Of a stretch of 64,000 nt of DNA, positions 27,453 to 35,872 are shown piece by piece; position 1 is the stretch's first letter, and each line of letters opens with the position of its first letter. Origin of the DNA: Brochothrix campestris (GTDB taxonomy: Bacteria; Bacillota; Bacilli; Lactobacillales; Listeriaceae); assembly GCF_046058945.1 (NCBI RefSeq), contig NZ_CP175511.1:2232001-2296000 (forward strand), given 5' to 3'. Position numbers and translations under genes: made by a program. Below the pieces are notes generated by a model. The model saw nothing but the letters and a program-made list of their open reading frames with translations. It made no database searches and was not told where the DNA came from.

Positions 27453-28214
27453 TCATTCTTTAAAATACAAGCAATACTTACAACTGTTGACCTCAGTAAT
27501 TGCCAACGGCATATCGTACACTAACTTGAGCATCTCGGTCGTCATCATCGATTCGGTATCACCTTGGGCCACTACTTTTCCATCTTTTAAGCCGACCATG
27601 TAATCGGCATAAGCCGATGCAAAATTAATGTCGTGCAACACAATCACAATCGTTTTACCAAATTCATCCACAAGCCGACGTAGTATTTTCATCATCTGAA
27701 CGGCATGTTTCATATCTAAATTATTCAAAGGTTCATCGAGCAAGACGTATTCTGTGTCCTGTGCAATAATCATTGCAATATACACCCGTTGTTGCTGACC
27801 CCCTGACAGTTCGTCAAGGTAGGCATTCTTTAAGGACGTTATTTCCATGTATGCTAATGCTTCGTCGATTTTTTGTTGGTCGACGGCCGTCAATCGTCCT
27901 TGCGAATACGGAAACCGGCCGAATGCGACTAAGTCGGCCACGCTCAAACGGGCACTCACGTGATTGCTCTGTTTTAAAATCGCCAATTTTTGCGCAAGAG
28001 CACGACTTTTCCACTGTGTAACATCTCGTTCATCAATCAAAACGTTGCCCTCTTCTTTACTAATAAGCCGGCTCATAATACCCAACAAGGTGCTTTTCCC
28101 CGCCCCATTGGCTCCGATAAAAGCGGTCAGCTGTTGTGAGGGAATCGTCAAGGTTACCTCATCTAATATTATTTTTTGCTGATATTTCTTCGATACTCCC
28201 AGTGATTGTAACAT
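27453..28214 (-). CDS. yclP: Siderophore ABC transporter ATPase (YclP type)
   Basis: A 253-residue ATPase with Walker A GANGAGKST, signature LSGGQQQRVYIAM, Walker B YVLLDEPLNNLD and switch His (VIVLHDINFA). It powers import through the two permeases encoded just upstream; its first base coincides with the last base of the preceding permease gene. Confidence 0.92.
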   Translation of the reverse strand: MLQSLGVSKKYQQKIILDEVTLTIPSQQLTAFIGANGAGKSTLLGIMSRLISKEEGNVLIDERDVTQWKSRALAQKLAILKQSNHVSARLSVADLVAFGRFPYSQGRLTAVDQQKIDEALAYMEITSLKNAYLDELSGGQQQRVYIAMIIAQDTEYVLLDEPLNNLDMKHAVQMMKILRRLVDEFGKTIVIVLHDINFASAYADYMVGLKDGKVVAQGDTESMMTTEMLKLVYDMPLAITEVNSCKYCLYFKE

Positions 28215-29170
28215 TACTTCCGTCCTTTCTTCACAAGCAGGTAAATAAAGTAACTACCGCCGATGAAATTGATAATGACACTCAAAGTTGTCGCAAAAGT
28301 GAGTAAGCGTTCAACGATAAATTGGCCCAGGACGAGCGCAATGATTGCGATTAAAATCGCACCTGGCAATAAGATTGCATGTCGATGTGTTGAAAAAAAC
28401 TGATAGGACAAATTAACGACGAGTAAGCCTAGAAAACTCACCGGACCGACCAAGGCGGTCGATGTCGAAATAAGAATCGCCACAATCAATAAAATATGTC
28501 GTGCCATCTTTGTATACGACACGCCGAGATTAACACATTGGTCCTTGCCTAATTGCAACACATCTAAACGGCGGTAGATGAACATAACATACAGTAACGC
28601 TATCACCGTAAACACGGTAGCAATTACTAATACATCTCCGTTAACAGCAGTAAAACTCGCAAACATCTTGCCTTGAACAATTAAAAAGTCATCAGGATCA
28701 ATTAACATTTGCATAAAAGAGGCCCCACTTTGAAACAAGGTTCCTAATATAATGCCAAACAATAATAACGTAAAGACAGACTGACTTAATCGTCCGAACA
28801 AAACATAATAAAGCAAAAATGAGAACAGCATCATCAACAACAATGTCACCACGAAATTAAGGTTTTTACTGGCTAACAACTGCGTGCTGCTCCCTAAAAA
28901 GTAAACTAACGCGGTTTGAAAGAGCATATATAAGGCATCAAGCCCCATAATACTAGGGGTTAAAATGCGATTTTGCGTCAGTGTTTGAAACAATAAGGTT
29001 GAGACTGCCACAGCAATCGCAGTTAGTAGTAAGGCGCCTAATTTAACGCTACGGGTACTCACTGCGAACTGCCAACTGCCCCCAAGATGGTAGAGTATAA
29101 ATAAGGCGATACTCGCACAGGCGAGCAACATTAACACGGTAAAACGCCAGCTATGCTTTGCCACGTACAT
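28214..29170 (-). CDS. yclO: Siderophore ABC transporter permease (YclO type)
   Basis: A 318-residue FecCD-family permease with about nine membrane helices and the coupling-type sequence GPVSFLGLLVVNLS. It overlaps the preceding permease by 20 bases. It pairs with that protein to form the membrane channel. Confidence 0.9.
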   Translation of the reverse strand: MYVAKHSWRFTVLMLLACASIALFILYHLGGSWQFAVSTRSVKLGALLLTAIAVAVSTLLFQTLTQNRILTPSIMGLDALYMLFQTALVYFLGSSTQLLASKNLNFVVTLLLMMLFSFLLYYVLFGRLSQSVFTLLLFGIILGTLFQSGASFMQMLIDPDDFLIVQGKMFASFTAVNGDVLVIATVFTVIALLYVMFIYRRLDVLQLGKDQCVNLGVSYTKMARHILLIVAILISTSTALVGPVSFLGLLVVNLSYQFFSTHRHAILLPGAILIAIIALVLGQFIVERLLTFATTLSVIINFIGGSYFIYLLVKKGRK

Positions 29171-30107
29171 CCCTCCTCAATAAGAGGTAGAGAAAAATAA
29201 CGCTACCAATCATACCGACCATTAAACTGATTGAAACTTCGTACGGATAAATCACAACTCGGCCGAGAATATCACAGGCAAGCACGAAGGCTGCACCTAA
29301 CAAAGCTGTTAATGGTAAGTTTTGCCGAAGGTTATCGCCGAGATAAAGGCTGACGATGTTTGGTACAATTAAACCAAGAAATGGAATCGAACCGACTGTT
29401 AAGATAATCGCCGCGCTCATCAACGATACAATCACTAAACCAATCGTCACCGTTGCACGGTAATTCAACCCTAATCCAACAGCAACGGAGTCACCCAACC
29501 CGGCCAAGGTGATGCGATTGGCAAATAGATAAATCAGCACAAATAGTGGAATCGCCACGTAAAGCCACTCATACCGTCCACGTAGAACTGCCGAAAAATC
29601 ACCTTGCATCCATGAATTGATGTTTTGAATGAGGTTGTTTTTATAGGCAAAGAAAGTTGTGACAGCATTCAATACCCCACCGAACATTAAACCAATCAGT
29701 GGGATGAGCACGGGATCTTTCAACGGAATCCGGTTTAACAATTGAATGAAAACAAAGGTGCCTGCTAAGGCAAACACAAAGGCAACTGTTATTTTCCCAA
29801 GCATGCTAGCTGCTGGAAAAACCATCATCGCGACGAGTACACCGAGTCGAGCAGCATCCATCGTGCCAGCTGTCGTAGGTGAAACGAAGCGATTACGGGT
29901 CAAACGTTGCATAATCATCCCGCAAACGCTAATGCCGGCTCCCGCAATCACAATCGCCAATAGTCGGGGCAGACGTGAAATGAGCATAATTTGTTGCTGT
30001 GCCTGATTCAAATGGAAGATGTCACCCCAGGCGATGTGTTCCACACCCGTCATTAACGAGATGATACTCAGTCCAATTGTGATAATAAGTAATAGCCAAA
30101 TTTTCAC
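29151..30107 (-). CDS. yclN: Siderophore ABC transporter permease (YclN type)
   Basis: A 318-residue FecCD permease; LISRLPRLLAIVIAGAGISV, NRFVSPTTAGTMDAARLGVL and SIPFLGLIVPNIVSLY are close to YclN/FatD proteins. It is the first gene of the four-gene operon, behind a perfect Fur box. Confidence 0.9.
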   Translation of the reverse strand: MKIWLLLIITIGLSIISLMTGVEHIAWGDIFHLNQAQQQIMLISRLPRLLAIVIAGAGISVCGMIMQRLTRNRFVSPTTAGTMDAARLGVLVAMMVFPAASMLGKITVAFVFALAGTFVFIQLLNRIPLKDPVLIPLIGLMFGGVLNAVTTFFAYKNNLIQNINSWMQGDFSAVLRGRYEWLYVAIPLFVLIYLFANRITLAGLGDSVAVGLGLNYRATVTIGLVIVSLMSAAIILTVGSIPFLGLIVPNIVSLYLGDNLRQNLPLTALLGAAFVLACDILGRVVIYPYEVSISLMVGMIGSVIFLYLLLRRDVRGKA

Positions 30108-30157
30108 GGTGTCCGCCCTTTCAAGTTGCTGTTTTCATACCGTTACTCTATCATGAT

Positions 30158-30172
30158 TGATAATCATTATCA
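30158..30172. promoter_or_regulatory. Fur box of the siderophore operon
   Basis: TGATAATCATTATCA is a perfect 7-1-7 Fur operator, 51 bp before the first permease start. Iron-bound Fur is expected to repress the operon. Confidence 0.93.
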
Positions 30173-30289
30173 ATTAGTTTTAAGGTAACCTTGCCTATTT
30201 GACGTCATTTTACCGAAAAGTGTGTCTATTTTGTTAACGCTATCAAATTCATGCTTGCCGCTGTTTTTTACTCTTTTTATAGATTCATT

Positions 30290-30317
30290 TTGATAACCTT
30301 CAATTTATTGGTATAAT
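30290..30317 (+). promoter_or_regulatory. Sigma-A promoter of the permease-mevalonate operon
   Basis: TTGATA (30290-30295), 16-base spacer, TATAAT (30312-30317). It lies 80 bp before the first start codon. Confidence 0.75.
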
Positions 30318-30396
30318 ATTTCCGTATGTCTGTTCGTTAACAATGAATCAGACCGTAACAAAATGTTACGAATATAGAGAAAAGGGGAACAATAAC

Positions 30397-30642
30397 GTGA
30401 GTAATAAAAAGACATCGACGAATGTCGAGATTTGGGCGGACCTCGTGAACATTAAAGATTTACTGCTTTCAATTGCCATTTGTCTTGTTTTCACACTAGG
30501 CGCTTATTTTATCGCGCCGAATAAAGCGCCGTTGCCGTTGTTTTTCGGTTTAGGTGGAGCTGTCATTGGTTTTATTTTAACAAGTTGTCTCATTAAACCG
30601 AAGCGCATCGTCAAAGAAGAAAGTGACGGTGATCATCAATGA
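30397..30642 (+). CDS. Small membrane subunit next to a TctA-family permease
   Basis: An 81-residue protein starting at GTG 30397 (AAAGGGG nine bases upstream); an ATG at 30343 has no ribosome site. It has two hydrophobic segments (LLLSIAICLVFTLGAYFIA; LFFGLGGAVIGFILTSCLI). It overlaps the next gene by four bases (ATGA), so the two are coupled. By position it could replace the small TctB subunit of tripartite tricarboxylate transporters, although TctB is usually larger with four helices. Confidence 0.7.
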   Translation: MSNKKTSTNVEIWADLVNIKDLLLSIAICLVFTLGAYFIAPNKAPLPLFFGLGGAVIGFILTSCLIKPKRIVKEESDGDHQ

Positions 30643-31991
30643 CCGTTCAACTTGTGATTGAAATGATCATTGCAGCTGTAGGCGCTGCCGCCTTGTACAC
30701 TGTCATTGGGATTGCACCTGGAACTGATGAAACCGCCGTCCTAGCACCGGTCACCTTAGCACTTGTGTTACTCGGTGTTGATCCGATTGTCGTACTCGCC
30801 TTCTTTATTTCAGCGGTTGTAACACTCAACTTGACCGATGCAATTCCTGTTGCCGTAGCCGGTATTCCCGGCGGGGTAATGGCCGCTCCGATGGTTCCTT
30901 ATGGAATGATTTTAAAACAGGCCGGACAAAGTGTTATTGGTATTAAAAAAATGGCCTCAGGTGCTGTCATCGGTACACTTGTTGCTGTACCCGTCAGTTT
31001 GATTTTAGCGTCGGTCTTAGCACCGTTATCGAAGGTAATTGCCGCTTATTCAGCTCCTGTCTTTTTCTTTGGGGCACTCTTTTTAGCCTTAATGAGTCGT
31101 AATAAAATTATCTCAATTATCGTCATCGTTCCCTTCGCCATGCTAGTCCAAGGCTTACGCCATCTCTATTGGGGCATTGGCGCTGTACCTGAAACAACGA
31201 CTGTGTCCTTATCCTTTTTCCTCGGCATCACGATTGGACCAATGATTTTCAGTATGCTATCACTCTTAAACAAAGACCATTTAGCAACTGTCAAACGCGA
31301 GGATAAGCGTGTCATCGTCATTCCACAGGCCGAAAAAACGACTGGTTTTCCGAACCCATTCAAAATGTTAACGAAACAAGAAACAGTTGCAACTGCCGCC
31401 TCATCATTAGCAGGTTCTTTAACCTTCTTTATGAGCCCGGTTGGTATGACAATTTTATTCGGTGAAGCTGTCGTTAATCGTATTAAAGATCCGCTTATAA
31501 AAGCGCGAATGGCGCTAGCAAGCATGGATGGCTTAGCACACTCGACTTATATCGCCGGGATTCTCATTCCGTTAATCGCCTTAGGCATTCCGTTATCACC
31601 AGTGGCAATTGGCCCTGCCAACCCACTTTTCAATGCCGCACCTGTCTTTACCGCTGACCATAACATGCACCATGTCTTATCATACGGTGATTTTGTTTGG
31701 GCAACCTTAATTGGCTCTGTCATCGGTTTAGGCTTAACGTATTACGTGATGATGAAGTATGCCACCCATATTTCACGCTTTGTCTTTAAATATATTCCGC
31801 ACGAAGCAATTTTAGGGCTTTTCATCTCACTTGTAGCAATGCTTGCCTACATGGACGGTGGCTGGATTAACATCTTTGGCGTTCTACTTGTTGCCATCGT
31901 ATCAGGGGCTATCTCTCGCTTAGGTGTCAATTATGGTGTAATGTTTATGGCAATGTATGCCGCACCTTGGCTTTTAAGCAAATTCTTCTAA
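30639..31991 (+). CDS. TctA-family (tripartite tricarboxylate) permease
   Basis: A 450-residue polytopic membrane protein. It has the glycine/proline-rich TctA signatures (GIAPGTDETAVLAPVTLALV; AVAGIPGGVMAAPMVPYG). Family members normally import carboxylates together with TctB and a periplasmic or lipoprotein TctC. No TctC is nearby. Only 16 bp separate it from mvaK1 and no terminator intervenes, so it is co-transcribed with the mevalonate kinases. Substrate unknown. Confidence 0.82.
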   Translation: MTVQLVIEMIIAAVGAAALYTVIGIAPGTDETAVLAPVTLALVLLGVDPIVVLAFFISAVVTLNLTDAIPVAVAGIPGGVMAAPMVPYGMILKQAGQSVIGIKKMASGAVIGTLVAVPVSLILASVLAPLSKVIAAYSAPVFFFGALFLALMSRNKIISIIVIVPFAMLVQGLRHLYWGIGAVPETTTVSLSFFLGITIGPMIFSMLSLLNKDHLATVKREDKRVIVIPQAEKTTGFPNPFKMLTKQETVATAASSLAGSLTFFMSPVGMTILFGEAVVNRIKDPLIKARMALASMDGLAHSTYIAGILIPLIALGIPLSPVAIGPANPLFNAAPVFTADHNMHHVLSYGDFVWATLIGSVIGLGLTYYVMMKYATHISRFVFKYIPHEAILGLFISLVAMLAYMDGGWINIFGVLLVAIVSGAISRLGVNYGVMFMAMYAAPWLLSKFF

Positions 31992-32007
31992 CGAAAGGGC
32001 TGATTAT

Positions 32008-32937
32008 ATGACAACTCAAGGTATCGCATCTGCTAAATTCATCTTATGTGGGGAACATTCAGTCGTTTATGGCGAGCCCGCTATCTCGTTTCCTTTTAAA
32101 CAAGCACACATCATTACAACTTTAAAACGCATTGAAGGTTCTCAACACGAATTGTTCTCTGACTACTACACTGGTCCACTGGCGCAAGCACCTGAAAAAT
32201 TAACAGCGATTAAAGCTTTGGTACCCTATGTCTTAAAACGCTATAAATGTATGGACGCGCTTGCGATTCACATCGACTCAAGTGTACCTGTTGGACGCGG
32301 ACTTGGTTCAAGTGCTGTTGTAGCCACCAGTATTACACGCGCTTTGTTAGCTTACTTAAAACAACCGGTTATTTCAGATAGCGTATTACCGTTCGTTAAT
32401 TTTTCAGAAGACATCGCCCACGGCAATCCAAGTGGTATCGATGCGATTACCGTTGTTAACGAACAAGCCGCTTGGTTTGAAAAAGAAAAAGGCGTTCAAT
32501 CATTATCACTTAATGTTACCTTGCCACTTGTCGTTGCAGATACAGGGATACCGAGCGAAACACGTTCATCGGTGGCCGCTGTACGCGCGCTTTATCAAAA
32601 AAACAACACTGAGATTGCTGGCTGTATTGCCCAATTAGGCGATATTTCCCGAGAAATAGGCAAGGAAATCACGAACGAAGGTCGTCTTGAAACAGTTGGG
32701 AGGCTCTTCAATCGCTCGCATCAATTACTTAAACAATTATCGGTCAGCAGTCCTGAAATCGAAAATTTAATTGATTGTGCACTAGCCCATGATGCCTTAG
32801 GTGCCAAGCTTACTGGTGGCGGTCGTGGCGGTTGTGTGCTAATCTTATGCAAGAATAAGACGCAGGCAGTCGCTATGACAAAACAGCTTGAAGCTGCCGG
32901 CGCCGTGAAAACATGGATATCTATGATAGGAGAGTAA
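32008..32937 (+). CDS. mvaK1: Mevalonate kinase
   Basis: Phosphorylates mevalonate with ATP in isoprenoid synthesis. A 309-residue GHMP kinase: N-terminal ASAKFILCGEHSVVYGEPAI, ATP loop VPVGRGLGSSAVVATS and C-terminal AKLTGGGRGGCVLIL. GAAAGGG precedes the ATG. First of three pathway genes in tight order. Confidence 0.95.
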   Translation: MTTQGIASAKFILCGEHSVVYGEPAISFPFKQAHIITTLKRIEGSQHELFSDYYTGPLAQAPEKLTAIKALVPYVLKRYKCMDALAIHIDSSVPVGRGLGSSAVVATSITRALLAYLKQPVISDSVLPFVNFSEDIAHGNPSGIDAITVVNEQAAWFEKEKGVQSLSLNVTLPLVVADTGIPSETRSSVAAVRALYQKNNTEIAGCIAQLGDISREIGKEITNEGRLETVGRLFNRSHQLLKQLSVSSPEIENLIDCALAHDALGAKLTGGGRGGCVLILCKNKTQAVAMTKQLEAAGAVKTWISMIGE

Positions 32938-32941
32938 CTTA

Positions 32942-33910
32942 ATGAAAGCAACTGCGATTGCACATACCAATATCGCCTTAATTAAATATTGGGGAAAGCG
33001 TGATAAGACGCTTATATTACCAGCGAATAGTAGTCTCTCAATGACGTTGGATCAATTTTATACGGAAACAACGGTTGAGTGGTCAGATGCTTTTATGACT
33101 GATCAATTCACTTTGAACGGTTCTCGTATAGAGGATACTAAAGTGACACGGTTCTTAACGATTTTACGTCAACAATTCGGCATGACTGAAAAGGCACATG
33201 TCACTTCAACCAATCATGTACCAACTGCTGCTGGTTTAGCCTCGTCTGCCAGCGCCTTTGCAGCCTTAGCACTGGCTGCTAGTAAAGCGGCTGGTCGTGA
33301 GGATGATGATGAGACGTTATCACGCTTAGCGCGACTTGGATCGGGGTCTGCCTCACGGTCGATTTTCGGTGACTTTGCACTCTGGCAAAAAGGCACAGAT
33401 GATACAGGAATAGATAGTTACGCTTACCCAGTCGTTGCACCAACTGAACTCGATTTAGCAATGGTAGTCGCTGTCGTTGATGCCGGCCCTAAAAAGATTG
33501 ATAGTCGTCTCGGTATGCAATCAACGGTCGAAACTTCGCCCTATTTTGAAGCGTGGACTGCTACCGCAGAGAAAGACTTGTTAACAATTCAAGACGCGTT
33601 TAAAGCCAATGATTTTAAGATTATCGGTGAAACGGTTGAACGTAACGCTCTCAGTATGCATGCCACTACAATGGCAGCCACACCGCCATTTAGCTATTTA
33701 AAACCAGCTTCTTTCGCTATTATGGAGACGGTTCATGCCTTACGTGAGAACGGTATCGAAGCCTACTTTACGATGGATGCCGGCCCCAACGTCAAAGTGC
33801 TCTGTTTAACGAAAGATGAGCAGCAGGTACAGACTGCGCTCGCATCGCATACTGACCAAGTCTATATTTGTCATCCTGGTCCGAAAGCACGGGTGATTGC
33901 TCATGACTAA
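32942..33910 (+). CDS. mvaD: Diphosphomevalonate decarboxylase
   Basis: Converts mevalonate diphosphate to isopentenyl diphosphate. A 322-residue GHMP protein with AIAHTNIALIKYWGKRDK, VPTAAGLASSASAFAALA and TMDAGPNVKVLC. It starts four bases after mvaK1 and overlaps mvaK2. Confidence 0.96.
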   Translation: MKATAIAHTNIALIKYWGKRDKTLILPANSSLSMTLDQFYTETTVEWSDAFMTDQFTLNGSRIEDTKVTRFLTILRQQFGMTEKAHVTSTNHVPTAAGLASSASAFAALALAASKAAGREDDDETLSRLARLGSGSASRSIFGDFALWQKGTDDTGIDSYAYPVVAPTELDLAMVVAVVDAGPKKIDSRLGMQSTVETSPYFEAWTATAEKDLLTIQDAFKANDFKIIGETVERNALSMHATTMAATPPFSYLKPASFAIMETVHALRENGIEAYFTMDAGPNVKVLCLTKDEQQVQTALASHTDQVYICHPGPKARVIAHD

Positions 33911-34982
33911 ACACACCTTAAAAATACCCGGCAAACTTTATATTGCCGGCGAATACGCCGTTGTTTATCCTGGTCATTCAGCCATTTTAACAACCGTAGA
34001 TCGTTACATCACGATTACGATTAAAGATAATGATAAAAATAGCATTAATATCCCGTTAGACCAACATGCCATTACTTGGCCGGTAAACGGTCAATTCGTT
34101 ATGCCTCGTCCCACATGGCGGTTTGTGGCAGAAGCTATTAATACAACGACGACGTATTTAAAAGAACGAGGCGTCACCCTGACACCTGTTTCAATGAACG
34201 TTAATAGTCAACTTGCAAGCGTTCAAGGGGCTAAATTCGGTCTTGGCTCAAGTGCGGCGGTAACAGTGGCAGTCGTATCGGCCTTATTGACACATTTCAA
34301 GCAAGCTCCCTCAAAAACCTTAATTTTCAAACTGGCTGCAATCGCTCATTATCACATCCAAGGCAACGGGTCTTGTGGTGATATCGCTGCCTGTACATAC
34401 GGTGGTTGGTTAAGTTATACATCATTCGATCAACCTTGGTTAATTGAACAGTTGAATACAACATCTATTAGTGACTTAGCACAACAGCCTTGGCCACTGC
34501 TTCACATTGAAGCCTTGACTTTGCCGACCTTACCCTTTTGCGTCGGATGGACCGGTTCGCCCGCTGGCACAAGAGGCTTAGTTTCTTCGATTCAAGAGTA
34601 CTTAGCCGGCTCTACACAACGTCTCACAGCCTTTTTAACTGAAAGTGACGCCTGTGTCACACAGTTTACAAAAGCCTTAGAAACGGACGATAACCATGGG
34701 TTAAACGAAGCCATTTCTGCTAATCGCGACTTATTAAAAACATTAGGCGAAGCTGCAGGTGTTCCCATCGAAACGCCGTTGCTGACAAAACTTTGTGAAA
34801 TCGCCCTTGCAACAGGCGGCGTTGCTAAATCATCTGGCTCAGGCGGTGGTGACTGCGGAATTGCCTTTATGCCGACAACAGCAGCATGCGAAGCATTGCA
34901 TACGCACTGGCAACACGCCGGTATCAAACCGTTACTCTTTAAAGAAGGACATGTGAGTGTCATTACGAGCCTCTCAATCTAA
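33903..34982 (+). CDS. mvaK2: Phosphomevalonate kinase
   Basis: Makes diphosphomevalonate. A 359-residue GHMP kinase with KIPGKLYIAGEYAVVYPGHS, GAKFGLGSSAAVTVAVV and KSSGSGGGDCGIAF. ATG 33903 is the true start, inside the mvaD stop region; the TTG two codons earlier is not needed. Last gene of the operon. Confidence 0.95.
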   Translation: MTKHTLKIPGKLYIAGEYAVVYPGHSAILTTVDRYITITIKDNDKNSINIPLDQHAITWPVNGQFVMPRPTWRFVAEAINTTTTYLKERGVTLTPVSMNVNSQLASVQGAKFGLGSSAAVTVAVVSALLTHFKQAPSKTLIFKLAAIAHYHIQGNGSCGDIAACTYGGWLSYTSFDQPWLIEQLNTTSISDLAQQPWPLLHIEALTLPTLPFCVGWTGSPAGTRGLVSSIQEYLAGSTQRLTAFLTESDACVTQFTKALETDDNHGLNEAISANRDLLKTLGEAAGVPIETPLLTKLCEIALATGGVAKSSGSGGGDCGIAFMPTTAACEALHTHWQHAGIKPLLFKEGHVSVITSLSI

Positions 34983-34988
34983 AAAAAA

Positions 34989-35024
34989 GACAACACCTTG
35001 CTGCTCAGTCAGCAAGGTGTTGTC
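34989..35024 (+). terminator. Terminator of the mevalonate operon
   Basis: Perfect stem GACAACACCTTGCTG / CAGCAAGGTGTTGTC, followed by TTTTTT. Confidence 0.95.
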
Positions 35025-35198
35025 TTTTTTGTACTGGGTTAAAACACTGGCATCACGAATTCGCAACCAATCAAAGCGGTTGCGCAACTAATAAGTGCGT
35101 TACTTTTCGCAGTGAAGCGAGGATAGTAAGACATGACTCACAGAGAAATATAACTGATACCGCTTTTTTACCCTTGATATACCAAGGAAGGCTTTACA

Positions 35199-35348
35199 AT
35201 GGACGCTAACATCCTCTTATCCTATCTGCAATTTTTTATTATCTTGGTCTCTTTCATTGTTGCTAAGTTAATCTGCAAAATTAAGAACATTATCTTGCTC
35301 AACACTTATGTTAAACTGACACTTAAACAGTCGCCTATCATCAAATAA
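35199..35348 (+). CDS. 49-residue membrane peptide, unknown
   Basis: ATG 35199 follows AAGGAAGG by seven bases. The peptide has one hydrophobic helix (ILLSYLQFFIILVSFIVAKL) and a Lys-containing tail. Nothing similar is recognised. The preceding ~165 bp contain a hairpin CGCAACC / GGTTGCG at 35062-35084 but no clear promoter. It may be a small membrane toxin or a chance frame; the good ribosome site favours a real gene. Confidence 0.45.
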   Translation: MDANILLSYLQFFIILVSFIVAKLICKIKNIILLNTYVKLTLKQSPIIK

Positions 35349-35357
35349 GTCACTCAA

Positions 35358-35654
35358 TTAATGCGTGACATGTGCAATCGTTTGCTTCAAAATCATCATA
35401 ACGTGTGGATCATCAAGTGTGTAATAAATCGTGGTTCCTTCTCGTCTTGTTTTAACGAGCTTCGCCTGCTTCAACACCCTTAACTGATGTGATACGGTCG
35501 ATTGTTTAGCCTCTATCGCCGCCGCTATCTCATTAACAGCGATTTCACCAGCTGCGATTTCAAGTAATATTTTCAGACGTGTCGGGTCACTTAAAGCCTT
35601 GTATAACCCTGTTACCTGTTCAACCGTTGTTTCTGTTAATCGTTCCCTTGTCAC
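35358..35654 (-). CDS. czrA: CzrA-like ArsR-family zinc repressor
   Basis: A 98-residue winged-helix repressor. The C-terminal helix carries DPHVMMILKQTIAHVTH, the Asp-x-His ... His-x2-His zinc site of CzrA/SmtB. Recognition helix region: QSTVSHQLRVLKQAKLV. It starts at GTG 35654 with AAGGGG ten bases upstream. Zinc release from DNA should derepress an exporter, but no exporter gene lies beside it. A palindrome in its own promoter suggests autoregulation. Confidence 0.88.
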   Translation of the reverse strand: MTRERLTETTVEQVTGLYKALSDPTRLKILLEIAAGEIAVNEIAAAIEAKQSTVSHQLRVLKQAKLVKTRREGTTIYYTLDDPHVMMILKQTIAHVTH

Positions 35655-35676
35655 CCTAACTCATCCCCTTTATGTT

Positions 35677-35698
35677 TATCTGTTAATTCATACAGATA
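35677..35698. promoter_or_regulatory. Palindromic operator upstream of czrA
   Basis: TATCTGT, eight bases, ACAGATA: a perfect 7-8-7 inverted repeat starting 23 bp before the start codon. It is a likely binding site for the repressor itself. Confidence 0.65.
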
Positions 35699-35708
35699 TT
35701 AGGTAAAA

Positions 35709-35733
35709 GACACTCACGCTTATAAAGCGTGAG
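35709..35733 (-). terminator. Terminator of the rpsN-znuA operon
   Basis: Perfect stem CACTCACGCTT / AAGCGTGAGTG with loop ATA, leftward tail TCTTTT. It lies 140 bp beyond znuA. Confidence 0.75.
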
Positions 35734-35842
35734 TGAGACTGAAGATAAACGCTGTTCTAGGTCGCTATGACTTGCTCGCTCGGGATTACATACCATCAGT
35801 ACGTGCACCGTCACTCGCTCGTCGTTCATACTAGAACGAAAA
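35734..35842. repeat. Dispersed intergenic element, copy 2
   Basis: GACTGAAGATAAACGCTGTT followed by GACTTGCTC matches the reverse strand of the hairpin at 1636-1741 (37 of 49 aligned bases by eye). Outer arms GTTCTAG / CTAGAAC bound the region 35754-35842. Confidence 0.5.
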
Positions 35843-35872
35843 TGAAATTAATTACTTTCACTTTTATTTGCC

